From assembly GCA_903871605.1 (NCBI GenBank), contig CAIQHF010000001.1:1-64000 (forward strand): a stretch of 64,000 nucleotides of DNA, given 5' to 3'. Source of the stretch: an uncultured Sphingomonadaceae bacterium (lineage in GTDB: Bacteria > Pseudomonadota > Alphaproteobacteria > Sphingomonadales > Sphingomonadaceae). The notes beneath the pieces were generated by a model that worked only from the letters and a program-made list of their open reading frames with translations, did not search any database and was not told the DNA's origin. The translations under genes and the position numbers were made by a program. Every line of letters starts with the position of its first letter. The first letter of the stretch is position 1. Shown in pieces: positions 36,042 through 46,297 of the stretch.

Positions 36042-37136
36042 ATGACGGAGACCCAACCGGCGCGGCGGCAATCGGTGGCGCGCTTTGTGCTGGTGATCGC
36101 GATGATCCTGCTCGGCGGCTGGATCATCCACGGCTTCTTCGAGGCGTTGGCATGGGCGGCGGTGATCGCGATCGCGATCGCGCCGCTTTACGCGCGGATC
36201 GAGGCGCGCTGGCCCGGGCTTCAGCGCGGGGCTCTGCTTCCCGCGCTGATGACGATGGTCGTCGGGCTCGTCGTGCTCGTCCCGATTTCGCTCGGCCTGT
36301 TCCGCGCGATCGCCGAGGCGCAGGACGTCGCGCACTGGTTCGCCAGCGCGCGCGAGAACGGGATACCCGTGCCGCAGTGGCTCATGCAACTGCCGTTCGG
36401 GCGCGATGCGGCGGTGGCGTGGTGGCAGCAGCATCTGGCGACGCCGGAGGGCGCGCACGCGCAGTTTGCGCGCTTGGACAATGGCTCGCTGATGTATCAC
36501 GGCCAGAAGATATGGTGGAGCGTGCTGCACCGCTCGGTGACCTTCTTCTTCATGCTGCTCGCGCTGTTCTTCGTGCTTCGCGACAACAAGATGCTGATCG
36601 CGCAGTTCAGGCGCGCGGGCAGCCGGCTGCTCGGCGCGTCGGGCGAGCGGATCGGGCTCCAGATCGTGCAGTCGGTGCGCGGAACGATCGACGGGCTCGT
36701 CCTGGTCGGCCTCGGCGAGGGCGCCGTGATGGCGGTCGCCTATGTCGTGCTGGGGGTCCCGCACCCGATCCTGCTGGGCGTCGCGACCGCGGTCGCGGCG
36801 ATGATCCCGTTCGGCGCGGCGCTGATGTATCTGATCGCGGGCGCCGAACTGCTGATGACCGGCTCGGTCACCGCGGCGATCGTGGTGGTGGTGATCGGTC
36901 TGGCGGTGGTGGCCGTCGCGGATCATTTTCTGCGCCCGGTTCTGATCGGCGGGGCGACGCGCCTGCCCTTCATCTGGGTGCTGATCGGCATATTGGGCGG
37001 GGTCGAGACGCTCGGGCTGCTCGGGCTGTTCGTCGGCCCGGCGACGATGGCGGTGCTGGTGATGCTGTGGCGCGAATATGTCGAGCACGACCCGTCCGGC
37101 GCGCCCGTTCCGGTCGCCGCGCCGCCGCAGCCCTAG
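36042..37136 (+). CDS. AI-2E family transporter (PerM/YhhQ-like permease)
   Basis: 364 residues with about seven or eight membrane helices. The helix-loop order fits the AI-2E/PerM family: a first pair near the N-terminus, a long soluble stretch at about 95-165, a [14 protein letters not shown] helix, then [23 protein letters not shown] and a final helix cluster. Some members export autoinducer-2 or act as Na/H antiporters, so the substrate is open. The stop overlaps the convergent dcd stop. Confidence 0.85.
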   Translation: MTETQPARRQSVARFVLVIAMILLGGWIIHGFFEALAWAAVIAIAIAPLYARIEARWPGLQRGALLPALMTMVVGLVVLVPISLGLFRAIAEAQDVAHWFASARENGIPVPQWLMQLPFGRDAAVAWWQQHLATPEGAHAQFARLDNGSLMYHGQKIWWSVLHRSVTFFFMLLALFFVLRDNKMLIAQFRRAGSRLLGASGERIGLQIVQSVRGTIDGLVLVGLGEGAVMAVAYVVLGVPHPILLGVATAVAAMIPFGAALMYLIAGAELLMTGSVTAAIVVVVIGLAVVAVADHFLRPVLIGGATRLPFIWVLIGILGGVETLGLLGLFVGPATMAVLVMLWREYVEHDPSGAPVPVAAPPQP

Positions 37137-37687
37137 AGCCGCGGCAGCGTCACCCCGCGCTGGCCCATATATTTGCCCGCGCGGTCGGCATAGCTGACCT
37201 CGCAGGGCTCGTTGCCGAGCAGGAACAGGAACTGGCATGCGCCTTCGTTCGCATAGACCTTGGCGGGCAGCGGCGTCGTGTTGGAGAATTCGAGCGTGAC
37301 ATGCCCCTCCCAGCCGGGTTCGAGCGGCGTCACGTTGACGATGATCCCGCAGCGCGCATAGGTCGACTTGCCGAGGCAGATCACGAGCACGTCGCGCGGC
37401 ACCCGGAAATATTCGACCGTCCGCGCGAGCGCGAAGCTGTTGGGCGGGATGATGCAGCAGTCGGTCTTGCGATCGACGAAGCTGTTCGATGCGAAATTCT
37501 TGGGATCGACCGTCGCGGAATCGACATTGGTGAAGATCTTGAACTCGTCGGCGACGCGCGCGTCATAGCCGTAGGAGGAGAGTCCGTAGCTGATGCAGCC
37601 CTCGGCGCGCTGCGCCTCGACGAACGGCTCGATCATGCCATGTTCGAGCGCCTGCTCGCGGATCCAGCGATCGGATTGGACGGACAT
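37133..37687 (-). CDS. dcd: dCTP deaminase
   Basis: 184 residues from the ATG at 37687 with GCAGGAG upstream. Deaminates dCTP to dUTP, supplying dUMP for thymidylate. The trimer-forming family motifs are clear: [32 protein letters not shown] (N and C parts) with the catalytic Glu, and [21 protein letters not shown]. The C-terminal [10 protein letters not shown] closes the active site. It is convergent with the AI-2E gene. Confidence 0.95.
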   Translation of the reverse strand: MSVQSDRWIREQALEHGMIEPFVEAQRAEGCISYGLSSYGYDARVADEFKIFTNVDSATVDPKNFASNSFVDRKTDCCIIPPNSFALARTVEYFRVPRDVLVICLGKSTYARCGIIVNVTPLEPGWEGHVTLEFSNTTPLPAKVYANEGACQFLFLLGNEPCEVSYADRAGKYMGQRGVTLPRL

Positions 37688-37836
37688 TGGCGCTCCTGCG
37701 GCGGGACGGTAACCGGCGGCAGCTTTCGCGGCTGGCGGCGGCGGGGGCAAGGGGGTTTGGCGATGCGCCCGACGATCGGGGTAGTGCGGAGACTAGGATT
37801 GAGACGACGGTAACCTTGCCAACTTATCGTGGCGGA

Positions 37837-38172
37837 ATGGAATCGTCGTCGCAAGGCAAGCTTCGGCTTGCTGTAACCATCGCTCTCCAACTCGGCGTCA
37901 CGCTCGGCGGATTGGCCGGAATCGCGTTTGCGCCGCCGGCTCAGGGCAGGATATTGCTGGTTCCGCTCACCGCCTCTGCCGAGGCGCGGTTGCCGGCGTC
38001 GGCGCTCGGTCACGATGCCGTGCTGCTGGGATCGGGGCCGATTCGCGGCTCGCTCGTCGTGATGGCAGGTCGCGACACGCCGACTTGGACGATGCTCCGG
38101 CTCGGCGTCTTGCCGGTGGCGGCGTTCTCGGCCGGATGCGGGCAGTTTCGCGATGGGCTGACGCCCGCATGA
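37837..38172 (+). CDS. Small membrane-anchored hypothetical protein upstream of receptor
   Basis: 111 residues from the ATG at 37837. One hydrophobic N-terminal helix ([21 protein letters not shown]) is followed by a small domain with LLVPLTASA and [12 protein letters not shown]. The layout suggests a membrane-anchored periplasmic or exported protein. Its stop overlaps the receptor start by four bases (ATGA), so the two products probably work together. I recognise no family. Confidence 0.65.
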   Translation: MESSSQGKLRLAVTIALQLGVTLGGLAGIAFAPPAQGRILLVPLTASAEARLPASALGHDAVLLGSGPIRGSLVVMAGRDTPTWTMLRLGVLPVAAFSAGCGQFRDGLTPA

Positions 38173-39719
38173 TAACCCAGGATCTCCAATATCTGCAGAA
38201 TCGCGGGATCAAGCTGCTGGTGATCAGCAGCTGGATGGTCACCGCGCTTCTGCTCCTGGCGTCGCTGGCATATCGGATCGGCGGGGCGGTGCCGATGCTC
38301 GCGACCGGCGTCGCGGCCAATCTGCTGCCGACGATGATCATGGTCCGCCGCCGGACCGACACCGCCGCGCTGCTCGTCGTCGGCACGCTGGCGGTGATCG
38401 ATCCCGCGCTGCTGGTCTATGCGATGCGCGCATTCGCCTTGCAGATGGATATGCACATGTTCTTCTTCGTCGCGCTCGCGGCGTTGATGGTGCTGTGCGA
38501 CTGGCGGCCGATCCTGCTCGCGTCGGTGCTCATCGTGGTCCACCACCTGATGCTCGAGGCGATCGCGCCCGACTGGGTGTTCGTCGGATCGGAAAATGTC
38601 GAGCGCGTGCTGATCCATGCGCTGGCGGTGGCGCTGCAGTTCGCCGTGCTGTGCTATATCACGCTCCAGCTGCGCTCGTTGCTGCGGAACCGGGCGGCGG
38701 CGAATCTCGCGGCGGTCGCGGCGCGCGACCTCTCCGAGGCGTCGATGATCCAGGCGCGCGCCAACCAGGCCGAGGCCGAAAGCGCGCTTGCAGCCGCCGC
38801 CGCCGCCGAACGCCAGGCGGCCTATGAGCGTGAGCGTCGCCAGGTCGCGGAACATGAGGCCGAGCGCTTGCGCAAGGCCGAGCTCGTGGCGCTCGCCGCG
38901 CAATTCGAGACGTCGGTTCACGGCGTCGTCGATGCGGTCGGCGCGGCGGCCGAGCAGCTCGCATCGTCGGCCCAATCGCTCAACGATCTCGCGCTGGATA
39001 GCGGCCGTCAGACATTGTCGGTCGCGGCGACGGCGGCGGAGGCCTCGCGCGCGGCGCGCGCGGTTGCCGGCAGTGTCGGCGAATTGTCGCGCTCGATCGC
39101 GCAGATCGCGCTGCGCGTCGAACAGCAGGCCGAGCTCAGCACGCACGCCCGCTCCAATTCGGCGACGGGCGACGTCGCGGTCCATGAACTCGAGGGGCGC
39201 ACATCGGATATCGCGGGCTTCACCACGCAGATCCAGGCGATCGCATCGCGCACCAACCTGCTCGCGCTCAATGCGACGATCGAGGCGGCGCGCGCGGGCG
39301 ACGCCGGGCGCGGGTTCGCGATCGTCGCGACCGAGGTGAAGACGCTTGCCGGCCAGGTCCGCCGTGCGACGACGGACATCAACCTGCTGATCGGCGCGGC
39401 CCACGACAGCACGCGCGTTGTCACGACGTCGCTGCGCGATGTGTCGGGCGCGGTCGACGAACTGGCCGATGCGGCCGCCGCGATCGGGGAGTCGATCGCC
39501 GAACAGCGTACGTCGGCGCAATGGATCGAGCGCCACGCGATCGAGACCGCGTGCGGCGCCGACGAGATGGCCGATCGTATCAGCAGGATCGCGCTGGTCG
39601 CCAACGAGGCCGGCAGCCTGTCCGATCGGGTGCGTGGATCGGCGGGCGACCTGCTCGACAGCGCGATCGCGCTCAAATCCGCGACGCGCGTCTTCGTCGA
39701 GCGCCTGCAAGCCGCCTGA
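38169..39719 (+). CDS. Methyl-accepting chemotaxis protein-like receptor without periplasmic domain
   Basis: 516 residues. About six hydrophobic helices occupy the first 190 residues. A coiled-coil (about 200-275, Ala/Glu/Arg-rich) leads to a methyl-accepting signalling domain. Its hairpin tip (about residues 355-400) reads [25 protein letters not shown], very close to the standard contact site for CheA/CheW. There is no HAMP or large periplasmic domain, so the signal is probably sensed within or near the membrane, perhaps through the small protein encoded just upstream. No che genes are nearby. Confidence 0.88.
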   Translation: MITQDLQYLQNRGIKLLVISSWMVTALLLLASLAYRIGGAVPMLATGVAANLLPTMIMVRRRTDTAALLVVGTLAVIDPALLVYAMRAFALQMDMHMFFFVALAALMVLCDWRPILLASVLIVVHHLMLEAIAPDWVFVGSENVERVLIHALAVALQFAVLCYITLQLRSLLRNRAAANLAAVAARDLSEASMIQARANQAEAESALAAAAAAERQAAYERERRQVAEHEAERLRKAELVALAAQFETSVHGVVDAVGAAAEQLASSAQSLNDLALDSGRQTLSVAATAAEASRAARAVAGSVGELSRSIAQIALRVEQQAELSTHARSNSATGDVAVHELEGRTSDIAGFTTQIQAIASRTNLLALNATIEAARAGDAGRGFAIVATEVKTLAGQVRRATTDINLLIGAAHDSTRVVTTSLRDVSGAVDELADAAAAIGESIAEQRTSAQWIERHAIETACGADEMADRISRIALVANEAGSLSDRVRGSAGDLLDSAIALKSATRVFVERLQAA

Positions 39720-39750
39720 TCGGCGTCGCGGGCTCCGCCCAGCGCGCCGT

Positions 39751-42700
39751 CTAGCGCGCCGCCTTCGCCAGCCCCTTGGCAAGCTGCGTGGCGCCGTGCA
39801 GCCGCGCCTGCGGATCGCCCCAGGCGCGGGTGATGACGAGCTTGTCGTCGGGGCGCAGCTTGGCGGTGCCCTTCAGCCGCTCGATATAGCCGAACAGCCC
39901 CGGCACGTTGGGGAAGCCACCTTCGGCGAAGGTCACGAGAGCGCCCTTGGGGCCGACGTCGAGCTTGGCGACGCGCGCCGCGCGGCATTCGAGCTTGATC
40001 CCGATCACGTCGATCAGGTTGCGCGTCTCGAGCGGCAGCTTGCCGAAACGATCGATCAGTTCGGCGGCGAAGGAGTCGATGTCGGCACGGTTCTCGAGCT
40101 CGTTGATGCGGCGGTACAGCCCCATGCGCAGGTCGAGATCGGGGACATAGGCCTCGGGGATGAGGATCGGCGCGTCGACGGTGATCTGCGGCGAGAAATC
40201 GACCCTGGCCTCGGGGATGTCGGTGCCACCCGCCTTGGCCGCGAGGATCGCGTCCTCGAGCATCGACTGGTAGAGTTCGAAGCCGACCTCCTTGATATGC
40301 CCCGACTGCTCGTCGCCGACGAGATTGCCCGCGCCGCGGATGTCGAGGTCGTGCGATGCGATGTGGAAGCCCGCGCCCAGCGTATCGAGATTGACCAGCA
40401 CCTGCAGGCGCTTGTCCGCCGCCTCGGTCATCAGCCGGCCGGCAGGCGTGGTCAGATAGGCATAGGCACGCGCCTTGCCGCGCCCGACGCGGCCGCGCAG
40501 CTGGTAGAGCTGCGCCAGGCCGAAGCGATCGGCGCGGTGGACGATCATCGTGTTGGCGGACGGAATGTCGAGCCCGCTCTCGACGATCGTCGTCGACAGC
40601 AGCACGTCATACTTGCGGTCGTAAAAGGCGGACATCCGCTCCTCGACCTCGGTCGGCGCCATCTGGCCATGTGCGACGACGTAGCTGACCTCGGGCACCT
40701 CGTTGCGGAGGAATGTCTCGATGTCGGGCAGGTCGGCGACGCGCGGCGTCACGAAGAAGCTCTGCCCGCCACGATAATGTTCGCGCAGCAACGCCTCGCG
40801 CAGCACGACGGGATCCCACGGCATCACATAGGTCCGCACCGCGAGGCGATCGACCGGCGGCGTCTGGATCACCGACAGTTCGCGCAGGCCCGACATCGCC
40901 ATCTGCAGCGTGCGCGGGATCGGCGTGGCGGTGAGCGTCAGCACATGGACGTCGGCCTTCATCGCTTTCAGCCGCTCCTTGTGCGTCACGCCGAAGCGCT
41001 GCTCCTCGTCGACGATGACGAGGCCCAGCCGCTTGAATTCGACCTGCTTGGCGAACACCGCATGCGTGCCGACGACGATGTCGATCTGGCCGCTCTCGAG
41101 CCCCTCGCGCACGCTCTTGGCCTCGCTCGCGGTGACGAGCCGCGACAGCCGGCCGATGTTCATCGGGAAGCCGCGGAAGCGCTCGACGAAATTCTGATAA
41201 TGCTGGCGCGCGAGCAACGTCGTCGGGCACACCACCGCGACCTGCATCCCCGCCATCGCCGCGACGAACGCCGCGCGCAGCGCAACCTCGGTCTTGCCGA
41301 AGCCGACGTCGCCGCAGACGAGCCGGTCCATCGGCTTGCCAGCGGCAAGATCGTCGAGCACGTCGGCGATTGCGCGCTCCTGGTCGTCGGTCTCCTGATA
41401 GGGGAAGCGGTTGACGAATTCGGGATAGGCGGTGTCGGGCTCGGCGAGCTCGCCGGTGCGCAGCGCGCGGGCGGCGGCGGTCTTCATCAGGTCGCCCGCG
41501 ATCTCGCGGATGCGCTCCTTCATCCGCGCCTTGCGCGACTGCCAGGCGACGCCGCCGAGCTTGTCGAGCCCGACCTCGCCGTCCGAGCCGTAGCGCGACA
41601 GAACATCGATATTCTCGACCGGCACGAACAGCTTGTCGCCGCCCGCGTAAGAGAGCTGGACGCAGTCGTGCGGCGCCTGGCCGACCGGGATCGAGGTCAG
41701 CCCCTCATAGCGGCCGATGCCGTGGTCGGCATGGACGACGAGATCGCCGGGCGACAGCGTCGCCAGCTCCTGGAGGAAGGCGTCGGTCGATTTCTTGCGG
41801 CGCTGGCGGCGGACGAGGCGGTCGCCGAGCATGTCCTGCTCGGTGAGCAGCGCGACGTCGGGGGTGGTGAAGCCGTGATCGAGCGGCAGCACGCAGAGCG
41901 CGACCGCGCCCTTGGCCTTCGGCTTGGCGGCGCCGAGCGCCTCCTGCCAGCTGTCGACGAACTCGAAATGCTCGAGGCCATGATCGCGCAGCAGCCCGGA
42001 CAGCCGCTCGCGCGATCCCACCGAATAGCTGGCGAGGATGAGCCTGCGCCCGTCGCGCTGGAGCTTGCGCGCATGCGCCGCGACCGCCTCGTAGACATTC
42101 TCCTGCGCGGTGCGCTCGGGGGCGAAGTCGCGTGGGCCCTCGACGTCGAAGTCGAGCACGGTGGCGCTCACCGGCTCGCGATAGGGGGTGGCGAGATGGA
42201 TCGGGCGCTTCTCGATCGCGCGTTCCCATTCCTCGGGCGCGAGATAGAGCGAGGCGATGGACAGCGGCCGATAGCTGCCCGGATCGGACGACTGCGCGCG
42301 CACGCGGTTGGCATGATAGTCGGTGATCGCCTCGAAGCGGTTGTCGGCAGCGCCCGGTGAGCCCGCGTCGCGGACGACGACGTCGTCGTCGCCCAGATGG
42401 TCGAACAGGCTGGCGAGCTTCTCCTCGAACAGCGGCAGCCAATGCTCCATGCCCGCCAGCCGCCGGCCGTCGCTGATCGCCTGGTAGAGCGGATCGCCCG
42501 TCGCGGTCGCGCCGAAGCGCTCGCGATACCCTGAGCGAAAGCGCTTGATGCTTTCCTCGTCGAGCAGCGTCTCGGAGGCGGGGAGCAAAGTGAAGCCGTC
42601 GATGCGATCGACGCTGCGTTGGTTGGCGACGTCGAAGCGGCGGACGCTCTCGATCTCGTCGCCGAAGAAATCGAGCCGGAGCGCCATCTCCTCGCCCGAC

Positions 42701-43221
42701 GGCCACAGGTCGACCAGCCCACCGCGCACCGCATATTCGCCGGGATCGGCGACGGTGTCGGTGCGCGTATAGCCATTCGCCTGCAGAAGCGCGGACAGCT
42801 TGTCGCGATCGATCCGCTCGCCGGGGGCCAGCCTGGCGACGAGCTGGCGGATGCGGAACGGGGTGAGCGTGCGCTGGGTGACGGCGTTGACCGTCGTTAC
42901 CAGCAGCTGTGGGGCTTGCGACGGCTTTTGCAGCGCGTGGAGCGTCGCCAGCCGCTCCGCCTGCGATCGCAGCGAGGGCGAGGCGCGGTCGTAGGGCAGG
43001 CAGTCCCAGGCGGGATAGGCGAGCGTGGTCAGCTCGGGCGCGAAATAGCGCGCGGCGTCGGCGATCGCGCGCATCTGCACTTCGTCCGACGCGACGAACA
43101 CCGTGCGCCCCTTCGCGGCGCGCGCCAGATCGGCGAGCAGCCAAGGCAGGAAGCCGGCGGGCGCGGCGGAGAGGGTGAGCGGCTGGGTGGCGCCGAGGAT
43201 GCGCTGGAGATTGTCGGTCAT
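39751..43221 (-). CDS. mfd: Transcription-repair coupling factor
   Basis: 1156 residues. It removes stalled RNA polymerase at DNA lesions and recruits UvrA. The N-terminal UvrB-like domains are followed by the RNA polymerase-interacting domain (GDLVVHADHGIGRYEGL) and a superfamily 2 motor. The motor has Walker A GDVGFGKT (from about residue 637) and DEEQRFGV. The C-terminal TRCF domain is complete. The start ATG 43221 is chosen because it gives the usual N-terminus. sdhE lies upstream on the same strand across a 193-base repeat-filled gap. Confidence 0.97.
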   Translation of the reverse strand: MTDNLQRILGATQPLTLSAAPAGFLPWLLADLARAAKGRTVFVASDEVQMRAIADAARYFAPELTTLAYPAWDCLPYDRASPSLRSQAERLATLHALQKPSQAPQLLVTTVNAVTQRTLTPFRIRQLVARLAPGERIDRDKLSALLQANGYTRTDTVADPGEYAVRGGLVDLWPSGEEMALRLDFFGDEIESVRRFDVANQRSVDRIDGFTLLPASETLLDEESIKRFRSGYRERFGATATGDPLYQAISDGRRLAGMEHWLPLFEEKLASLFDHLGDDDVVVRDAGSPGAADNRFEAITDYHANRVRAQSSDPGSYRPLSIASLYLAPEEWERAIEKRPIHLATPYREPVSATVLDFDVEGPRDFAPERTAQENVYEAVAAHARKLQRDGRRLILASYSVGSRERLSGLLRDHGLEHFEFVDSWQEALGAAKPKAKGAVALCVLPLDHGFTTPDVALLTEQDMLGDRLVRRQRRKKSTDAFLQELATLSPGDLVVHADHGIGRYEGLTSIPVGQAPHDCVQLSYAGGDKLFVPVENIDVLSRYGSDGEVGLDKLGGVAWQSRKARMKERIREIAGDLMKTAAARALRTGELAEPDTAYPEFVNRFPYQETDDQERAIADVLDDLAAGKPMDRLVCGDVGFGKTEVALRAAFVAAMAGMQVAVVCPTTLLARQHYQNFVERFRGFPMNIGRLSRLVTASEAKSVREGLESGQIDIVVGTHAVFAKQVEFKRLGLVIVDEEQRFGVTHKERLKAMKADVHVLTLTATPIPRTLQMAMSGLRELSVIQTPPVDRLAVRTYVMPWDPVVLREALLREHYRGGQSFFVTPRVADLPDIETFLRNEVPEVSYVVAHGQMAPTEVEERMSAFYDRKYDVLLSTTIVESGLDIPSANTMIVHRADRFGLAQLYQLRGRVGRGKARAYAYLTTPAGRLMTEAADKRLQVLVNLDTLGAGFHIASHDLDIRGAGNLVGDEQSGHIKEVGFELYQSMLEDAILAAKAGGTDIPEARVDFSPQITVDAPILIPEAYVPDLDLRMGLYRRINELENRADIDSFAAELIDRFGKLPLETRNLIDVIGIKLECRAARVAKLDVGPKGALVTFAEGGFPNVPGLFGYIERLKGTAKLRPDDKLVITRAWGDPQARLHGATQLAKGLAKAAR

Positions 43222-43229
43222 CAGAAAAG

Positions 43230-43400
43230 CCCTCTCCCCGTCGGGGAGAGGGTTGGGTGAGGGGCGCGAGCGCGAGCGAGCTTTTGGCCAAATTCGGCCC
43301 CGGCCACCCTCACCCAACCAGCATCGGGTGAACAGCGGCCCGCGCTGTTCAGGTCATGCCGGGGGCATGGCCGGCCCGATGCTCCCTCAAGGGAGAGGGC
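43230..43400. repeat. C-family palindromic element between mfd and sdhE, interrupted by a second palindrome
   Basis: The left arm (43230-43264) contains CCCTCTCCCC/GGGGAGAGGG then TTGGGTGAGGG. The right arm is CACCCTCACCCAACC (43305-43319) continued by CCCTCAAGGGAGAGGGC (43384-43400). The uninterrupted copy at 55754-55789 shows that 43320-43383 is an extra insertion within the arm. Confidence 0.9.
43320..43383. repeat. Nested 64-bp palindrome with two internal hairpins
   Basis: Perfect 9-base inverted ends AGCATCGGG/CCCGATGCT (43320-43328, 43375-43383) enclose two perfect hairpins. These are TGAACAGC-N7-GCTGTTCA (43329-43351) and CATGCC-GGG-GGCATG (43355-43369). The whole could fold as a three-way junction. 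It sits inside the right arm of the C-family element. Confidence 0.88.
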
Positions 43401-43414
43401 TTTGGCGTCGCGCA

Positions 43415-43747
43415 TCACTTCACCACCACGATATAGTCGAGCCGCTGCATCGCCTGCATCTGCGGGCCCTCGTAGCGCGCCGGCACCGCCTGCGTGCCGA
43501 TCGCCCAGGCCATGATGTCGACATCCTCCTCGTCGAGCAGCGCCTCGAACCAGGCGGCTTCGGCCTCGTCCCAGCCCGCGCCATGCGCGTCGAAGAAACC
43601 GCCGATCATATAGTCCGCCTCGCGCGTGCCGCGGTGCCAGGCGCGAAAGCGCATGCGCTTGAGGAGATGCTCGCGATCCAAGGGAAGCTCCAGACGACGA
43701 AATGCCGGCGGGCGCTTCTCGCGCGCGTCGGCTGTGGTAGAGGCCAT
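43415..43747 (-). CDS. sdhE: Succinate dehydrogenase FAD assembly factor SdhE
   Basis: 110 residues from the ATG at 43747. It helps attach FAD covalently to the succinate dehydrogenase flavoprotein. The family motif RMRFRAWHRGTREADYMIGGF (RGxxE included) and the acidic FEALLDEEDVDIMAW helix are present. It has about 20 extra N-terminal residues compared with E. coli SdhE. Only six bases separate its start from that of the divergent recG. Confidence 0.92.
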   Translation of the reverse strand: MASTTADAREKRPPAFRRLELPLDREHLLKRMRFRAWHRGTREADYMIGGFFDAHGAGWDEAEAAWFEALLDEEDVDIMAWAIGTQAVPARYEGPQMQAMQRLDYIVVVK

Positions 43748-43753
43748 GTAGGC

Positions 43754-45814
43754 ATGCGACCCGAAATCCTCAATCCGATCTTCGCCGAAATCGAGGCCCT
43801 GAAAGGCGTCGGCCCGACGCTCGCCAGGCCGCTCGCCAAGCTCGGTATATCGCGGGTCGTCGATCTGCTCTTCCATCTGCCGACCGGGATGGTCGAGCGG
43901 CGCCGCGTCGAGCGGCTCGACATGGCCGATGCCGGGCGCGGCGTGATCGTCATGCTGGTCGCGCAGAGCTACAAGTCGTCGGCCAGCCCGCGCGGGCCGT
44001 TCCGCGTCCAGGCCAGCGACGCCGAGGGCAATCACGTCAGCCTCGTCTATTTCGGCGGCGGGGGCGGCTGGGCGCGCAAGCAATTGCCGCTCGGCGAGCC
44101 CCGGATCGTGACCGGGCGGCTCGATCTCTACGGGCAGGAATTGCAGATCGTCCATCCCGACCAGGTCGCGCCGCTCGAGGAGGCGGGCGAGATCGTCGAG
44201 CGCGAGCCTGTCTATCCGTTATCCGCCGGGATCACCTCGCGGCGGATCGCGCAGATGGTGGTGCAGTCGCTCGATCGCGTTCCCCCGCTGCCCGAATGGA
44301 TCGAGCCCAGCCTGCTCGCCCATCGCGGCTGGCCGAGCTTCGCCGAAGCGCTGATCCGCGCGCACCAAAATCCCTCGGACGAGATCGCGCGCACCCGCCT
44401 CGCCTATGACGAGGTCTATGCCAACCAGCTCGCGCTGATGCTGGTGCGCGGCGCGACGCGGCGGCGGAAGGGCCGGCCGCTGGTCGGCGACGGACGGCTG
44501 CGCGACAAACTCGATCTTCCCTATGCGCCGACCGGGGCGCAGAGCCGTGCGATCGCCGAGATCGAGGGCGATATGGCGCAGATGCAGCCGATGCTCCGGC
44601 TGCTGCAGGGCGACGTCGGCGCAGGCAAGACGCTGGTCGCGACGATGGCGCTGCTCGCCGCGGTCGAGGCGGGGGCGCAGGGGGCATTGCTCGCCCCCAC
44701 CGAGATCCTCGCGCGCCAGCATCTCGCGACCTTGCAGCGCCAATTGGCGCCGCTCGGGCTCAATGTCGCGATCCTGACCGGGCGCGAGAAGGGGCGGGTG
44801 CGCGAGTCGACGCTGATGGGGCTTGCCGACGGATCGATCGACATCCTGATCGGCACGCATGCGATCTTCCAGGAGGCGGTGGCGTACAAGGCGCTCGGGC
44901 TGGTGGTGGTCGACGAGCAGCACCGCTTCGGCGTCGCGCAGCGGCTGATGCTCGCGGCCAAGGGCAGCCATCCGCCGCACATGCTGGTGATGACCGCGAC
45001 GCCGATCCCGCGCACGCTGACGCTCGCCAACTACGGCGAGATGGACGTCAGCCGGCTCGACGAGATGCCCCCCGGCCGCCAGCCGATCGAGACGCGCGTG
45101 ATCGCGCTCGAACGGCTCGACGAGGTGGTGGCGGGGCTCGGCCGGCACGTCGCGGCGGGCGGGCAGGCTTATTGGGTGTGCCCGCTGGTCGAGGAGACCG
45201 ACAATGACGACAGCGCCGCCGAGGCGCGCGCGGCCTCGCTCAAGCTCGCCTTCGGCGACCGGATCGGGCTGGTCCACGGCCGGATGAAGGGGGGCGACAA
45301 GGATGCGGTGATGGCGGCGTTCCTTGTCGGCCAGCTTTCGGTGCTGGTCGCGACGACGGTGATCGAGGTCGGCGTCGATGTCCCCAATGCGACGCTGATC
45401 GTGATCGAGGGCGCCGAGCGCTTCGGGCTGGCGCAGCTTCACCAGCTGCGCGGGCGCGTCGGGCGGGGCAGCCAGCATTCGCGTTGCCTGCTGCTGCGCG
45501 GCAATGCGCTCAGCGAGACGTCGCGGTCGCGCCTCGCGCTGATGCGCGAGAGCAATGACGGCTTCCGCATCGCCGAGGAGGATCTGCGGCTGCGCGGTGG
45601 CGGCGAGCTCCTGGGGACGCGCCAGTCGGGCGAGGCGGGTGCCCGGCTGGCCGATGCGGTGCAGACCGCCGCGCTGATCGAGACCGCGCACGCCGACGCG
45701 CGGCTGCTCACCGATCGCGACGGGGGATTGGAGGGACCGCGCGGGCAGGCGGCGCTGACCTTGCTCTATCTGTTCGAGCGCGAAGCGGCGGTGGCGCTGC
45801 TCAGGGCGGGCTGA
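43754..45814 (+). CDS. recG: ATP-dependent DNA helicase RecG
   Basis: 686 residues. Remodels stalled replication forks and Holliday junctions. The N-terminal wedge/OB domain is followed by the motor, with Walker A GDVGAGKT (from Gly286), the DEQH box in VDEQHRFGV, TATPIPRTL and the C-terminal QLRGRVGRG motif. The start ATG 43754 begins with the helical LNPIFAEIEALKGVGPTLA segment usual for RecG. The promoter must lie within the divergent sdhE gene. Confidence 0.97.
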   Translation: MRPEILNPIFAEIEALKGVGPTLARPLAKLGISRVVDLLFHLPTGMVERRRVERLDMADAGRGVIVMLVAQSYKSSASPRGPFRVQASDAEGNHVSLVYFGGGGGWARKQLPLGEPRIVTGRLDLYGQELQIVHPDQVAPLEEAGEIVEREPVYPLSAGITSRRIAQMVVQSLDRVPPLPEWIEPSLLAHRGWPSFAEALIRAHQNPSDEIARTRLAYDEVYANQLALMLVRGATRRRKGRPLVGDGRLRDKLDLPYAPTGAQSRAIAEIEGDMAQMQPMLRLLQGDVGAGKTLVATMALLAAVEAGAQGALLAPTEILARQHLATLQRQLAPLGLNVAILTGREKGRVRESTLMGLADGSIDILIGTHAIFQEAVAYKALGLVVVDEQHRFGVAQRLMLAAKGSHPPHMLVMTATPIPRTLTLANYGEMDVSRLDEMPPGRQPIETRVIALERLDEVVAGLGRHVAAGGQAYWVCPLVEETDNDDSAAEARAASLKLAFGDRIGLVHGRMKGGDKDAVMAAFLVGQLSVLVATTVIEVGVDVPNATLIVIEGAERFGLAQLHQLRGRVGRGSQHSRCLLLRGNALSETSRSRLALMRESNDGFRIAEEDLRLRGGGELLGTRQSGEAGARLADAVQTAALIETAHADARLLTDRDGGLEGPRGQAALTLLYLFEREAAVALLRAG

Positions 45815-45829
45815 GCGCGCGCCCGGGGG

Positions 45830-46162
45830 TCAGAACTCGCTCCAGCTCGGCTTGTCGTTGGGCGCGCAGGCGAGCATGCGGCGATAGGTCTCGGCGTCGA
45901 TCGGCTCGGCAAATTCGCCACCGACGCGCCCGCCCATCGACCATATGATCTTGGCGGCGCGCGCGCCGACGACGGGAAGCTTGACCGCGACGATGTCGCC
46001 CGCCGCCAGCGCTGCCGCCGATCGCGACATGAAACCGAGCGGCGATATGTCGACCATCAGCACCGAGACACGCATGCCCGCCGGCCCATCGAGCGACGCC
46101 CTGAACGAGACGATGTCGCGTTGCGCACGACGCCCGTCGATACTCGAAACCGCGGTGGCCAT
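45830..46162 (-). CDS. PilZ domain protein, second copy
   Basis: 110 residues from the ATG at 46162, with GGAGGGTGAG upstream. A single PilZ barrel: an Arg motif RRAQR (11-15) and Asp38-x-Ser40-x-x-Gly43 are both present, so cyclic di-GMP binding is likely. It has no other domain. It is convergent with recG (15 bases) and sits 135 bases downstream of the tyrS stop on the opposite side of a small gap. Confidence 0.82.
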   Translation of the reverse strand: MATAVSSIDGRRAQRDIVSFRASLDGPAGMRVSVLMVDISPLGFMSRSAAALAAGDIVAVKLPVVGARAAKIIWSMGGRVGGEFAEPIDAETYRRMLACAPNDKPSWSEF

Positions 46163-46297
46163 AATGTTACTCACCCTCCGAACGCTAAGTCGCGTTGTCG
46201 GCCCGCGCGATGAACGCAAGGTCAAGCACGATGGTTAATTCGTGCGCAGCGACGATCGCACGGCGATCGGGGCTCGGCGGCTCAGCGGGCGAGCGAG

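Noticed and set aside
39418-42360. 980-codon plus-strand frame over mfd
   Set aside because: Antisense to mfd, whose helicase motifs are complete; composition is typical of a shadow frame.
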